DNA from: an uncultured Collinsella sp.
Lineage (GTDB): Bacteria > Actinomycetota > Coriobacteriia > Coriobacteriales > Coriobacteriaceae
Assembly (NCBI GenBank): GCA_949285915.1
Contig: CASDZW010000004.1
Location: 1-64,000 of the forward strand
Direction of reading: 5' to 3'
DNA: 64,000 nucleotides
Positions 17,285-25,107 of the stretch are shown piece by piece; position 1 is the first letter of the stretch, and every line of letters begins with the position of its first letter. Made by a program: the position numbers and the translations under genes. The notes under the pieces were generated by a model. The model was not told the origin of the DNA. It saw only the letters and a list, made by a program, of their open reading frames with translations, and did no database searches.

Positions 17285-19318
17285 ATGCGCAAATTCAAAA
17301 CAGAGAGTAAAAAGCTTCTCGACCTCATGATCAACTCGATCTACACCAACAAGGAGATCTTCCTGCGTGAGCTGATCTCCAACGCATCGGACGCGGTGGA
17401 CAAACTCAATTTTAAGAGCCTGACGGACGAAAGCATGCACGTTGACCAGGCCGACCTGGCGATTCGCGTTTCGTTCGATCGCGATGCGCGCACCATCACG
17501 GTTTCGGACAACGGTATCGGCATGACCGCCGAGGAGCTTGAGCGCAATCTGGGCACCATCGCCCATTCCGGTAGCGAGGAGTTTAAGACCGAGAACGCCG
17601 AGAGCCAGGGTGATGCGCTCGACATCATCGGCCAGTTTGGCGTGGGCTTCTACTCCGCCTTCATGGTTGCCAAGCGCGTGCGCGTGGTGTCGCGTGCCTT
17701 TGGCGAGGACGAGGCGCACGTGTGGGAGTCCGACGGTCTGAAGGGCTACACCATCGAGCCCGGCGAGCGTGCCGAGCACGGCACCGACGTTATCCTGACC
17801 CTGCGTGAGAACGTGCCAGGTGAGAACGGTGAGGAGGGCGAGAACTACGACCGCTATCTCTCTGAGTGGGGGCTCAAGGACCTCATCCGTCGCTACAGCA
17901 ACTACGTGCGTTATCCCATCCAGATGATGGTGACGAAGTCTCGCCAGAAGCCCAAGCCCGAGGACGCTGGCGACGACTACAAGCCCGAGTACGAGGACTA
18001 CGAGGAGCTTGAGACCATCAACTCCATGACGCCGATCTGGAAGAAGCGTCGCGAGGACGTGGAGGATGCCGACTACAACGAGTTCTACAAGTCGACGTTC
18101 CACGATTTTGAGGATCCCGCCCGCACCATCAGCTTCCACGCTGAGGGCGCCCTCGAATACGATGCGCTCCTGTTCATCCCCGGTCGCGCGCCGTTTGACC
18201 TCTACAGCAAGGACTACGAGAAGGGTCTTGCGCTCTACAGCTCCAACGTCATGATCATGGAGAAGTGCGCGGATCTTCTGCCCGACTATTACAACTTTGT
18301 GCGCGGCGTGGTCGACTCCGCTGACGTTTCGCTCAACATCTCCCGCGAGACTCTGCAGCAGAACCGCCAGCTCCGCGCCATCGCGCGCCGTATTGAGAAG
18401 CGCGTGACGTCCGACCTGGAGGACATGCGCGACAACGACCGCGAGGCGTACGAGAAGTTCTTTGAGAGCTTTGGCCGTGGCCTCAAGTACGGCATCTACG
18501 CGAGCTATGGTGCAAAGGCCACGGAGCTTGCGGACCTGCTGCTCTTCTGGAGCGCCAAGGAGCAAAAGATGATCACGCTCGCCGAGTACGCCAAGGCAAT
18601 GCCCGAGGGTCAGAAGGCCATCTACTTTGCCGCCGGCGACGACCGCGACCGTCTGTCCAAGATGCCGGTGGTGACGGGTGTGCTCGCACGCGGTTTCGAC
18701 GTGCTTCTGTGCACGCAGGATGTGGATGAGTTCACCTTCCAGTCCATGCGCGAGTATGTGGCGCGCGATATGCCGAAGGTCTACGAGGACGACGCAGCAC
18801 GCGAGGCGGCCGAGAAGGCCGTGGCAGACGGTGCCGAGCCCGAGCTCGAGGACCGTCATCTGGAGCTCAAGAACGTTGCGACGGGTGACTTGGACCTCGC
18901 GTCCGAGGATGAGAAGAAGGAGGCCGAGGAGGCGTCCAAGGAGCATGCCGACCTCTTTAGCGCCATGAAGGAGGCGCTCGGCGACCACGTGCAGAAGGTT
19001 GCGGTCTCCTCGCGTTTGGTCTCGGCCGATGACGCGCCCGCCTGCATCACTACCGAGGGCCCGCTCTCGCTTGAGATGGAGAAGGTCCTAAAGCGCGGCC
19101 CCGAGGGCGATATCGAGGGTATGCCTACCGCCCAGCGCGTGCTCGAGCTCAACGCAAAGAATCCGGTATTTGCCAAACTCGCCGCTGCGCAGGAGGCCGG
19201 CGACGCCGATAAGGTTAAGCTCTACGCTGGCCTTCTCTACGACCAGGCGCTCCTGGTTGAGGGTATCCTGCCCGAGGATCCGGTGGCTTTTGCCAAGAAC
19301 GTGTGCGAGCTGATGTAG
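17285..19318 (+). CDS. htpG: Molecular chaperone HtpG (Hsp90)
   Basis: A 677-aa cytoplasmic ATP-dependent chaperone. The N-terminal GHKL ATPase has the Hsp90 motifs FLRELISNASDAVDKL, DNGIGM (about residues 76-81) and GQFGVGFYSAFMVA. The middle domain contains the conserved SLNISRE-type stretch (here VSLNISRETLQQNR). The C-terminal dimerisation domain is followed by a charged tail, making it some 50 residues longer than E. coli HtpG, as in many Gram-positives. The start has GGAAGGA upstream. It is a single-gene unit with an upstream palindrome and a strong terminator. Confidence 0.97.
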   Translation: MRKFKTESKKLLDLMINSIYTNKEIFLRELISNASDAVDKLNFKSLTDESMHVDQADLAIRVSFDRDARTITVSDNGIGMTAEELERNLGTIAHSGSEEFKTENAESQGDALDIIGQFGVGFYSAFMVAKRVRVVSRAFGEDEAHVWESDGLKGYTIEPGERAEHGTDVILTLRENVPGENGEEGENYDRYLSEWGLKDLIRRYSNYVRYPIQMMVTKSRQKPKPEDAGDDYKPEYEDYEELETINSMTPIWKKRREDVEDADYNEFYKSTFHDFEDPARTISFHAEGALEYDALLFIPGRAPFDLYSKDYEKGLALYSSNVMIMEKCADLLPDYYNFVRGVVDSADVSLNISRETLQQNRQLRAIARRIEKRVTSDLEDMRDNDREAYEKFFESFGRGLKYGIYASYGAKATELADLLLFWSAKEQKMITLAEYAKAMPEGQKAIYFAAGDDRDRLSKMPVVTGVLARGFDVLLCTQDVDEFTFQSMREYVARDMPKVYEDDAAREAAEKAVADGAEPELEDRHLELKNVATGDLDLASEDEKKEAEEASKEHADLFSAMKEALGDHVQKVAVSSRLVSADDAPACITTEGPLSLEMEKVLKRGPEGDIEGMPTAQRVLELNAKNPVFAKLAAAQEAGDADKVKLYAGLLYDQALLVEGILPEDPVAFAKNVCELM

Positions 19319-19340
19319 TCCAAATCGACTGACACAACAG

Positions 19341-19446
19341 GGGCGGGACGACCACAAGGCCCCCGCTTCGAACAGTCCTCGAAAAAAGAGCCCTGCGGGG
19401 CTCTTTTTTCTGTGGAACTTGCGGGGACCTTGTGGTCGCCCCGCCC
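19341..19446. repeat. Structured intergenic element A (variable arms, conserved core)
   Basis: Outer arms 19341-19366 and 19421-19446 are complementary at 24 of 26 positions. Between them lie the core CGCTTCGAACAGTCCTCG (19364-19381) and a perfect terminator hairpin. Two other elements, at 50364-50450 and 51067-51167, share this core but have different arms. It occupies nearly the whole gap between htpG and the convergent acetyltransferase gene. Confidence 0.75.
19382..19409. terminator. Bidirectional rho-independent terminator
   Basis: AAAAAAGAGCCC, a 4-nt TGCG loop, then GGGCTCTTTTTT. The stem is perfect with A and T runs on both sides, so it can stop transcription from htpG (plus) and from the acetyltransferase (minus). 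It is the inner part of the structured element spanning 19341-19446. Confidence 0.9.
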
Positions 19447-19470
19447 TATGGCGTGTCGCTTTGGCAGCGA

Positions 19471-19902
19471 CTACAGCTTCATCGTGTAGTAGCGGTGATC
19501 AAAGACCATGCCCTCGCGCTCGTAGAAGCGATGTGCGCCTTCGCGCCAGCAGCTTGTCTCGAGCTCGATCTGAACACAGCCTGCCTTGCGCGCGGCTTCG
19601 CATCCGGCGCGGAAGAGCTCTTGCCCAATGCGGCTCCCGCGGCAGGCCGGGTCGACAACAAGCTCCAGAATACCCGCCACGCGTGCGGCGTGGTGCAGCT
19701 GGTCTTCAAATCGGATGTTGATAAGCCCCGCCGCCGGCGCGCCGGGCGTCTCGCGGGCAACCAAGCAGCAAAACGAGGGGTTTTCGAGCTGCGCCTCAAA
19801 GATTTCCTTGCAGCGCGCGTAATCGAGCTCGGTGTTCTCGAGGATGCACTCGAGTTCAATCACGCGGTCGGTATCGGCAAGCGGAGCGTTCTCGATAATC
19901 AC
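19471..19902 (-). CDS. GNAT-family N-acetyltransferase
   Basis: A 143-aa single-domain acetyltransferase. The acetyl-CoA binding region ILELVVDPACRGSRIGQEL (about residues 78-96) contains the R-G-x-x-I/G-x-x-L type loop (motif A: CRGSRIGQEL). The C-terminal RFYEREGMVFDHRYYTM is the usual GNAT end. The GTG at 19902 lies 8 bp from AAAGG and gives the normal domain length; upstream sequence is not conserved. The substrate is unknown. It ends against structured element A, convergent with htpG. Confidence 0.85.
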   Translation of the reverse strand: MIIENAPLADTDRVIELECILENTELDYARCKEIFEAQLENPSFCCLVARETPGAPAAGLINIRFEDQLHHAARVAGILELVVDPACRGSRIGQELFRAGCEAARKAGCVQIELETSCWREGAHRFYEREGMVFDHRYYTMKL

Positions 19903-19978
19903 CGGTATTCCTTTCGCCCATATCAGCCAAAGCCCATTGTAAGCGAAGCCTAAGGCGTGAGCGCGAGGCGGCAGAAAT

Positions 19979-20009
19979 GCAGGAAGCCGGCGCGTGGCCG
20001 GCTTCCTGC
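19979..20009. terminator. Perfect 13-bp hairpin, possible terminator
   Basis: GCAGGAAGCCGGC (19979-19991), a 5-nt loop, and its exact complement (19997-20009). There is no adjacent T run on either strand, so termination efficiency is uncertain. It lies between the small ORF and the acetyltransferase gene, both on the minus strand. Confidence 0.5.
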
Positions 20010-20050
20010 GAGTCGCTGTGGTACGTCCGTGACTGCGGAAAAAAAGAGAG

Positions 20051-20272
20051 CTATAGGTTAGCCGCATGGGCAAGCGGCAAGGTGTTGAGCGCCTCGAGGA
20101 GCTCGTCGCTCGAATGCAGAAGGTTTTGCACCTGGTCGTTCGAGCGAGCGGACGACGGCGGGGGAGAGCAGAGGAGGCAGGTTCTCTGTGTTGGGGGGAA
20201 GGAGAGGTTACCAGCACGGTCCTCACGGTATGGGTGTCGCCGTGCTAAGGCTGCATGTTGGGAGCTATGCAT
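20051..20272 (-). CDS. Hypothetical 73-aa protein
   Basis: The ATG at 20272 follows a near-ideal ribosome binding site, GAGGAGG with 5-nt spacing. The frame encodes 73 residues. The last 30 (from about NDQVQNLLHSSDELLEAL to the end) are amphipathic and use the GC-rich codon choice of neighbouring genes. The first half is Pro/Ser/Arg-rich with two nearby Cys (CLLC) and looks less protein-like. I do not recognise it. A recently decayed gene or a leader peptide are alternatives. Confidence 0.3.
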   Translation of the reverse strand: MHSSQHAALARRHPYREDRAGNLSFPPTQRTCLLCSPPPSSARSNDQVQNLLHSSDELLEALNTLPLAHAANL

Positions 20273-20436
20273 CGCAACCTCCTCGCTCATCCGCCGGTGT
20301 CGCACGCGCGCCGGCTGCTGCGTTTCCGGTGCGCTGATGCCATTATCGCCAAGTTGCGACGGGCAATACTTATGGGTGAGTGAAGACTTACTTATATCGC
20401 CTTGAAGGGTTCGTGTATGGCGTGCTACCAGCTGAT

Positions 20437-21288
20437 TTATGCGCTTACCGCGCGAATCTGTGCGAGCACGCGCTCCATGGTCTCGTCGATGTTGGCGCGT
20501 TTGAGCTCGCATTCCCAGATGGTGATGACGGTCCAGCCCGCCTCCTCGAGCGCCGCTACCGCAGCGCGGTCGCGCTCGATGTTGCGGCGAAACTTTGCCT
20601 CCCAGAAGGCGGTGTTTCGCTTGGGTACGCTCGGGTGGCAATGGGGGCAGCGATGCCAGAAGCAGCCGTTTACAAAGATGGCGATCTTGCGCCCGGGGAA
20701 GGCGATGTCGGGCCTGCCGGGGGCCTTGGCCCACTGCAGGCGGTACCCCGTGAGCCCGGCGGCGCGCAGACGCTGACGCACGAGCAGCTCGGGCTTGGTG
20801 TTGGCGCGTTTGTTGCCCTTCATGGACTTGCGGATGGCGGTGCGGCGGCGTACGAGTTCCCCCTCGACCGCGCGCCCGGCATCGTCTCCTTGGGCAAGGG
20901 CCTCTACAAGGCCGGTGTCAGCGGGCATCCAAGTGAGCTCGCTAAGGCGTTCACGCTCGATCCAGCGCAGGCCGAGCTGTCGGTCAGAGAGGCGCGGGCT
21001 TCCCGCGGAAATCTCGCAGAAGAAGCACTCCATCGACAGGTGGAAGTCGGGGTAATCGTATTCGACGGTATAGAACGCCTGCAGGTTCTCGACGGTAACA
21101 TCGAGCTCCTCGGCAAGCTCGCGACGGCAGGCGTCCTCGGGCGTCTCGCCGCGCTCGACCTTGCCACCGGGGAATTCCCATAGGCCGCGCATCTCTCCGT
21201 AGCCGCGTTGCACGGCGAGCACCTCGGACGTGGCGGACGATTCTGCCGTGCGGCGGATGATGCCGGCGGCAACATGTATCGTCTTCAA
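20437..21288 (-). CDS. MutT (Nudix) - Vsr endonuclease fusion
   Basis: A 283-aa protein with two DNA-fidelity domains. Residues 1-135 are a MutT-type Nudix hydrolase: G42, E48, R56, E57, E60 and E61 of the Nudix box are present (GGKVERGETPEDACRRELAE). Residues 150-270 are a very-short-patch (Vsr) mismatch endonuclease: NTKPELLVRQRL, catalytic Asp194 in GRPDI, NGCFWHRC with His212, zinc-type Cys215/Cys218, and WTVITIWECEL. The TTG at 21288 lies 7 bp after GGAGGT and gives a normal MutT start. Vsr nicks at T:G mismatches left by deamination of 5-methylcytosine. No Dcm-type methylase is in the window. The domains are in one uninterrupted frame. Confidence 0.88.
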   Translation of the reverse strand: MKTIHVAAGIIRRTAESSATSEVLAVQRGYGEMRGLWEFPGGKVERGETPEDACRRELAEELDVTVENLQAFYTVEYDYPDFHLSMECFFCEISAGSPRLSDRQLGLRWIERERLSELTWMPADTGLVEALAQGDDAGRAVEGELVRRRTAIRKSMKGNKRANTKPELLVRQRLRAAGLTGYRLQWAKAPGRPDIAFPGRKIAIFVNGCFWHRCPHCHPSVPKRNTAFWEAKFRRNIERDRAAVAALEEAGWTVITIWECELKRANIDETMERVLAQIRAVSA

Positions 21289-21453
21289 GGTGCTCACCTC
21301 CCGGCGGCGCTGCATTTTTAGGTTCCGAGGTCCTATGCTAGCAAAATCGTATCGCCGCCGCCTCGCTTTGTGTCCGCGCGAATCGCTATGATAGGGCATA
21401 ACGACGCATTCTATGGCGCCGCGCGCGGGCGCCATTGTGAGAGAGGCACTGCT

Positions 21454-23904
21454 ATGTCTGCCCAAGAGATCAAGATTCCCCTGCTCTGCCAGGCAACGCA
21501 TCTCAAGGCGCTTCCTGCGCAGGCGGAAGGGTCGCGCTATGCCGTGTGCTGGGGCGCTGGTATGCCGGAGCCCGAGGGTGGCCTTGGTTACCTTATCGAT
21601 TTCACGGGCAAGCGCACCGGGTACGTGATCGCGTGGATCCAAGACGGCGGCTACGTTTACGCCTGCGACGGATACCTCAACGCCATCCCGGAACGCGAGC
21701 CCGACCTGAGCGTCGCCCGCTGGCGCAGCAACCCGCGCACGGGGCGCATCGCACTGCGTACGTCCGGCGGCGAGGAACGGCAGGTAACGGAGTACAAGCA
21801 GCTCGATGACGGGTCCTACGTGTTCGTCGACCCGGTGAGCGACCTTGGGCCTGTGTACAGCGCGGCGGCCGTCAATCTCCGGCAGATGCTCGCGGTGGCC
21901 TTTCTTGCCTTCTGGCATCTCCCCCGGCGCGCGGACGCGGGCGCCGCGTCCGGCAAACGCATGGGCGAGGTCCTGACGGCGTTTTCGGACCTTCCTCCGG
22001 CAGATGCGATCGATGCGTTTTTGGGCGAGGTCAAACGAGGCGAGCGCACCTCTGGGTTTGAGCGCTATGCTGCGCGGATTCTGACTGATGCCGACCCTGT
22101 CACCCTTCGAGCGCTTACCGCGCGCCATGAGATTTCGCTGCGCCGCTTGAGGACAACGGGGCTCTTTTGGTTCGCGTGCGATATCGACGAGCTTAACGAG
22201 GAGGAGTTCGATGCGCTGACGACGATGGAAGGCGCGCTCAATCGCCTCGCCCTTATCGCCCGCCGCGCGCACGAGAATGGGGCGGATGACCTTTCTGCAG
22301 CGTCGGAGGCGTACTGCGCCGACGAGGACTGGCGCTGCGTGCGCGCCATTACCGACCAGACGGCGCCCTACCTCAAACAGGCGGCGTATACCGATAATCG
22401 CCTGCTCAACCTGTTTGGCACCATGGGCGAGCGCGGGGGCGAGTGGGACCTGCGCACGCGCGTTGCCATCCTTCTTGAGGAGCTGGCGCTGCCCTTCAGG
22501 CTTACCTATCGTTTTTCTGCCGATGCCTCGCAGGGTGCGGTGACAATCACCGCAAAGGTTCCAGGTGCGCAGGCAATGCCGCGCTGGGTCCGCGCGCAGG
22601 CGCCGGGTGAGGAGGCAAGCCCCCTTGCGGATTGCAGCGGCCACGCTGAGGTTGCGGCGAGCGCCTATGCCCTCCGTCTTGCCACCGCCCTTGCCACGGT
22701 GGGGTTCAGCGCCAGCGCAGGCGTGGGCCGCGTACAGGTGGTTCTTTGCGAGGACCGCGCGTTTGAACACCCGCTGCTGCGCATGGACGTGGATCGCGAG
22801 GGCTTCATCATGTCAGTCTACGATGTCGTGCGCAAAGGCGTTCTCTCTGAGCCGCGCCTCACGTGGAGTGTGAGCGGCATCAAAGAGCAGCTTTCGGCGG
22901 CACGCCTCGCGTTCACGCTGAATGAGCGCCTGGGTCTGGAGCCCCTGGTCTTGCCGGAAGAGGAACTCGCCGATCCAGACGCGGCGCGCACCTGCCCCGT
23001 TTGGGAAGACACCCGTTCGCTTACGCCAGAGCTCGCCGAGTTTCTTCATGCGGAGCGCGTATGTGACCTTGACGTGTACCACCTGGGCGAGGACCCGTTT
23101 GTCGGACGCCTGCGCGAGGCAATTGCCCTCGCGGACGGGCGTCCCGCCGAGGCGGCCCAGCAGCTCTCTGACCTGTTGGGCGTCATGAGCCTTATGGACG
23201 AGGACACCGGGCTGCGGCCGCTCTATTGCGCAAGTGGCGCGTCTCGCCTTGCGATGGCGCTTGTTGACGACGACCCGGCGGCGCGGTATCGCTACGTCTA
23301 CGACTCGCAGTACGACGCGTATGTCTCCCTCGCAAACCTCTGCACCGACAACGGCGATGCCGAGCACGGGGCTGCCTACGCCGAGCAGGCGATTGAGCTC
23401 GGCCCGACCTCGCCGAGCGCCTATATCGCAGCAGCGACGGCCGAGTCTAAGCTCGGCGAGCTCGAGAAGGCGGCAGAGCACCTCACGTGCGCCCTGCGTT
23501 TTGATGTCGATCCGGCGTCGTTCACCTACACGTATTACCGACTTGCCTTTGTGCTGTGGCGCATGGCCGACTACCGGACGAGCCTTGCCTGCTACCAGCG
23601 CGCGCTGCCCAACCCGCGCCTGCGCGAGATGGTTGAGGAGGAGATGCGCGATCTTATGACGGCGGCATCCGTCGAGAGCCGCCTGGAGCCGGAGGACGTG
23701 AGAGGCATACTTGATGCCGCGGAGATTCCGATCGCACCGAGCGACGAGATCCTCGAGGTTGCTGCGCGCGCGACGGTTCTGGCGGCCGACGCGGGCTTTT
23801 TGAACCTCGCGCATTCCTACGGGCAGGTGCTCAGCCGTGTGGTGGGAGATGACGCCTTTGCGTCCACCCTAGCCTCGATGCGTCCACGGAAGCCCGTGCG
23901 TTAA
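21454..23904 (+). CDS. Large tetratricopeptide-repeat protein of unknown function
   Basis: An 816-aa soluble protein with no signal peptide or membrane helix. The C-terminal third has at least two TPR-like units (YDAYVSLANLCTDNGDAEHGAAYAEQAIELGPTSP is the clearest by eye, about residues 625-660, followed by one starting SAYIAAATAESKLGELEKAAEHL). The first 600 residues have no domain I recognise. The start has GAGAGGCA upstream. It stands alone, divergent from the MutT-Vsr gene. TPRs point to protein-protein interaction only. Confidence 0.75.
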   Translation: MSAQEIKIPLLCQATHLKALPAQAEGSRYAVCWGAGMPEPEGGLGYLIDFTGKRTGYVIAWIQDGGYVYACDGYLNAIPEREPDLSVARWRSNPRTGRIALRTSGGEERQVTEYKQLDDGSYVFVDPVSDLGPVYSAAAVNLRQMLAVAFLAFWHLPRRADAGAASGKRMGEVLTAFSDLPPADAIDAFLGEVKRGERTSGFERYAARILTDADPVTLRALTARHEISLRRLRTTGLFWFACDIDELNEEEFDALTTMEGALNRLALIARRAHENGADDLSAASEAYCADEDWRCVRAITDQTAPYLKQAAYTDNRLLNLFGTMGERGGEWDLRTRVAILLEELALPFRLTYRFSADASQGAVTITAKVPGAQAMPRWVRAQAPGEEASPLADCSGHAEVAASAYALRLATALATVGFSASAGVGRVQVVLCEDRAFEHPLLRMDVDREGFIMSVYDVVRKGVLSEPRLTWSVSGIKEQLSAARLAFTLNERLGLEPLVLPEEELADPDAARTCPVWEDTRSLTPELAEFLHAERVCDLDVYHLGEDPFVGRLREAIALADGRPAEAAQQLSDLLGVMSLMDEDTGLRPLYCASGASRLAMALVDDDPAARYRYVYDSQYDAYVSLANLCTDNGDAEHGAAYAEQAIELGPTSPSAYIAAATAESKLGELEKAAEHLTCALRFDVDPASFTYTYYRLAFVLWRMADYRTSLACYQRALPNPRLREMVEEEMRDLMTAASVESRLEPEDVRGILDAAEIPIAPSDEILEVAARATVLAADAGFLNLAHSYGQVLSRVVGDDAFASTLASMRPRKPVR

Positions 23905-23920
23905 GGATTCCTTTAGCCTA

Positions 23921-23949
23921 CCTTACAAAACTGCAAGTCGGCTGTAAGG
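23921..23949. promoter_or_regulatory. Inverted repeat upstream of the BceAB-like operon
   Basis: CCTTACA (23921-23927) and TGTAAGG (23943-23949) form a 7-bp inverted repeat with a 15-bp spacer, about 60-85 bp before the small membrane protein. This is the expected place for an activator or repressor of the operon. The regulator is not encoded next to it. Confidence 0.4.
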
Positions 23950-23972
23950 CAAATCGATGGATAGCGCAAACG

Positions 23973-23998
23973 CCTCCTGACACTATAGTGCCAGGAGG
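23973..23998 (+). promoter_or_regulatory. Hairpin that sequesters a ribosome binding site
   Basis: CCTCCTGACAC (23973-23983), loop TATA, GTGCCAGGAGG (23988-23998): 10 of 11 pairs. The 3' arm contains the whole AGGAGG Shine-Dalgarno of the small membrane protein starting at 24007. In RNA this hairpin would block initiation until melted. As DNA the TATAGT centre could also be a -10 or an operator. Confidence 0.55.
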
Positions 23999-24006
23999 TG
24001 TTTTAC

Positions 24007-24204
24007 ATGGATACCCTTTCAACCAATGCCATGTATACGAACATGACGAGAAAAAGTCCGTACGACCCCGAGCCTGTGCGCGATCGTCCGCGCAGCCGCA
24101 TTGTTCGCGCCGGTATGTCGGTCGTGGAGATGGTGGTGTGGATTGTCATCATGGCGGTGCTCGCCATCGGCATGATCGCCCTGCTCTGGAACGTCTCCAA
24201 ATAA
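24007..24204 (+). CDS. 65-aa single-pass membrane protein, first gene of BceAB-like operon
   Basis: A soluble, Arg/Pro-rich N-terminus of about 38 residues (YDPEPVRDRPRSRIVRAG) is followed by one hydrophobic helix (SVVEMVVWIVIMAVLAIGMIALLW, about 38-61; the SVVEMVVWIVIMAVLAI pattern recalls a short transmembrane anchor). The AGGAGGTG 6 bp upstream makes the start clear. It precedes the ABC ATPase by 57 bp. It could be an accessory subunit or regulator of the transporter; I know no named family. Confidence 0.7.
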   Translation: MDTLSTNAMYTNMTRKSPYDPEPVRDRPRSRIVRAGMSVVEMVVWIVIMAVLAIGMIALLWNVSK

Positions 24205-24261
24205 CGCGGGCGTGCACGGCGCCCAAACCTGTACCGTATCTCTTATCGAGAAAGGATCGCT

Positions 24262-25107
24262 ATGCTTCCGGCAACTATGACCTCGAGCCCGGCGCGGGCT
24301 GACCTTAGCAAGCTCCCCCAAACCTCTGCGCCGGCAACGTCTGCGCCGGTGCTCGAGGTGCGCCATGTAGAGAAGGTCTACGGCAACCGCCAAAACGTCA
24401 CGCGTGCGCTGAACGACATCTCGTTCACCGTTTCACGCGGCGAGTTTGTGGGCATCATGGGCGCCTCGGGCTCCGGCAAGTCGACGCTGCTCAACTGCGT
24501 GTCGACCATCGACGCCGTCACGTCGGGCCAGGTGCTTATCGACGGTACCGATGTGACCCGTATGAAGAGCGGCAAGCTCGCGCGCTTCCGCCGCGAGCAG
24601 CTCGGCTTCATCTTCCAAGATTCCAATCTGCTCGATACGCTGACCGCACGCGAGAACATCGCGCTGCCGCTCACCATCAGCCATGTGCCCGCGCGCGAGG
24701 TGCTGCGTCGCGTGGACGAGATGGCTCAACGCCTCGGCATCCGCGAGATTCTGGAGAAGTACCCCTATCAGATGTCGGGTGGCCAGCAGCAGCGCGTTGC
24801 CGCGGCGCGAGCGCTCGTGACCGATCCCGCCCTCATCATGGCGGACGAGCCCACCGGTGCCCTCGACTCCAAGAACGCGCGCCTGCTTCTTGAGAGCTTC
24901 GAGACCATGAACGAGCGTCTGCGCGCAACGGTGCTCATGGTGACTCACGACAGCTTTGCCGCGAGCTACACGCACCGCGTGCTCTTTATTCGCGACGGCA
25001 AGATCTTTACCGAGCTTCGTCGCGGCGGCTCCACGCGTCAGGCGTTTTTCGAGCGCATCATGGAGGTCGTGGCGATGATGGGCGGTGAGGGTTCCGATGC
25101 TCTGTAA
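24262..25107 (+). CDS. BceA-type ABC transporter ATPase
   Basis: A 281-aa ATPase of the antimicrobial-peptide transporter (MacB/BceA) class. An extension of about 30 residues precedes [11 protein letters not shown]. Walker [10 protein letters not shown] is at 67-75, with [19 protein letters not shown] (Q-loop, typical BceA), [15 protein letters not shown] and [14 protein letters not shown]. It overlaps the permease start by 11 bp. The start follows GAAAGGA. It probably works with the 732-aa permease in resistance to or sensing of cell-wall-active peptides. No two-component system is directly adjacent, unlike most Bce modules. Confidence 0.93.
   Translation: MLPATMTSSPARADLSKLPQTSAPATSAPVLEVRHVEKVYGNRQNVTRALNDISFTVSRGEFVGIMGASGSGKSTLLNCVSTIDAVTSGQVLIDGTDVTRMKSGKLARFRREQLGFIFQDSNLLDTLTARENIALPLTISHVPAREVLRRVDEMAQRLGIREILEKYPYQMSGGQQQRVAAARALVTDPALIMADEPTGALDSKNARLLLESFETMNERLRATVLMVTHDSFAASYTHRVLFIRDGKIFTELRRGGSTRQAFFERIMEVVAMMGGEGSDAL

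Larger units (their letters stand above)
19903..20436. other. Stretch with little coding: hairpin and one candidate small ORF
   Basis: Apart from the start region of the acetyltransferase gene, this 534-bp gap holds a 13-bp perfect hairpin (19979-20009) and one candidate minus-strand small ORF (20051-20272). I see no tRNA, SRP RNA, tmRNA or recognised riboswitch here. Confidence 0.5.
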
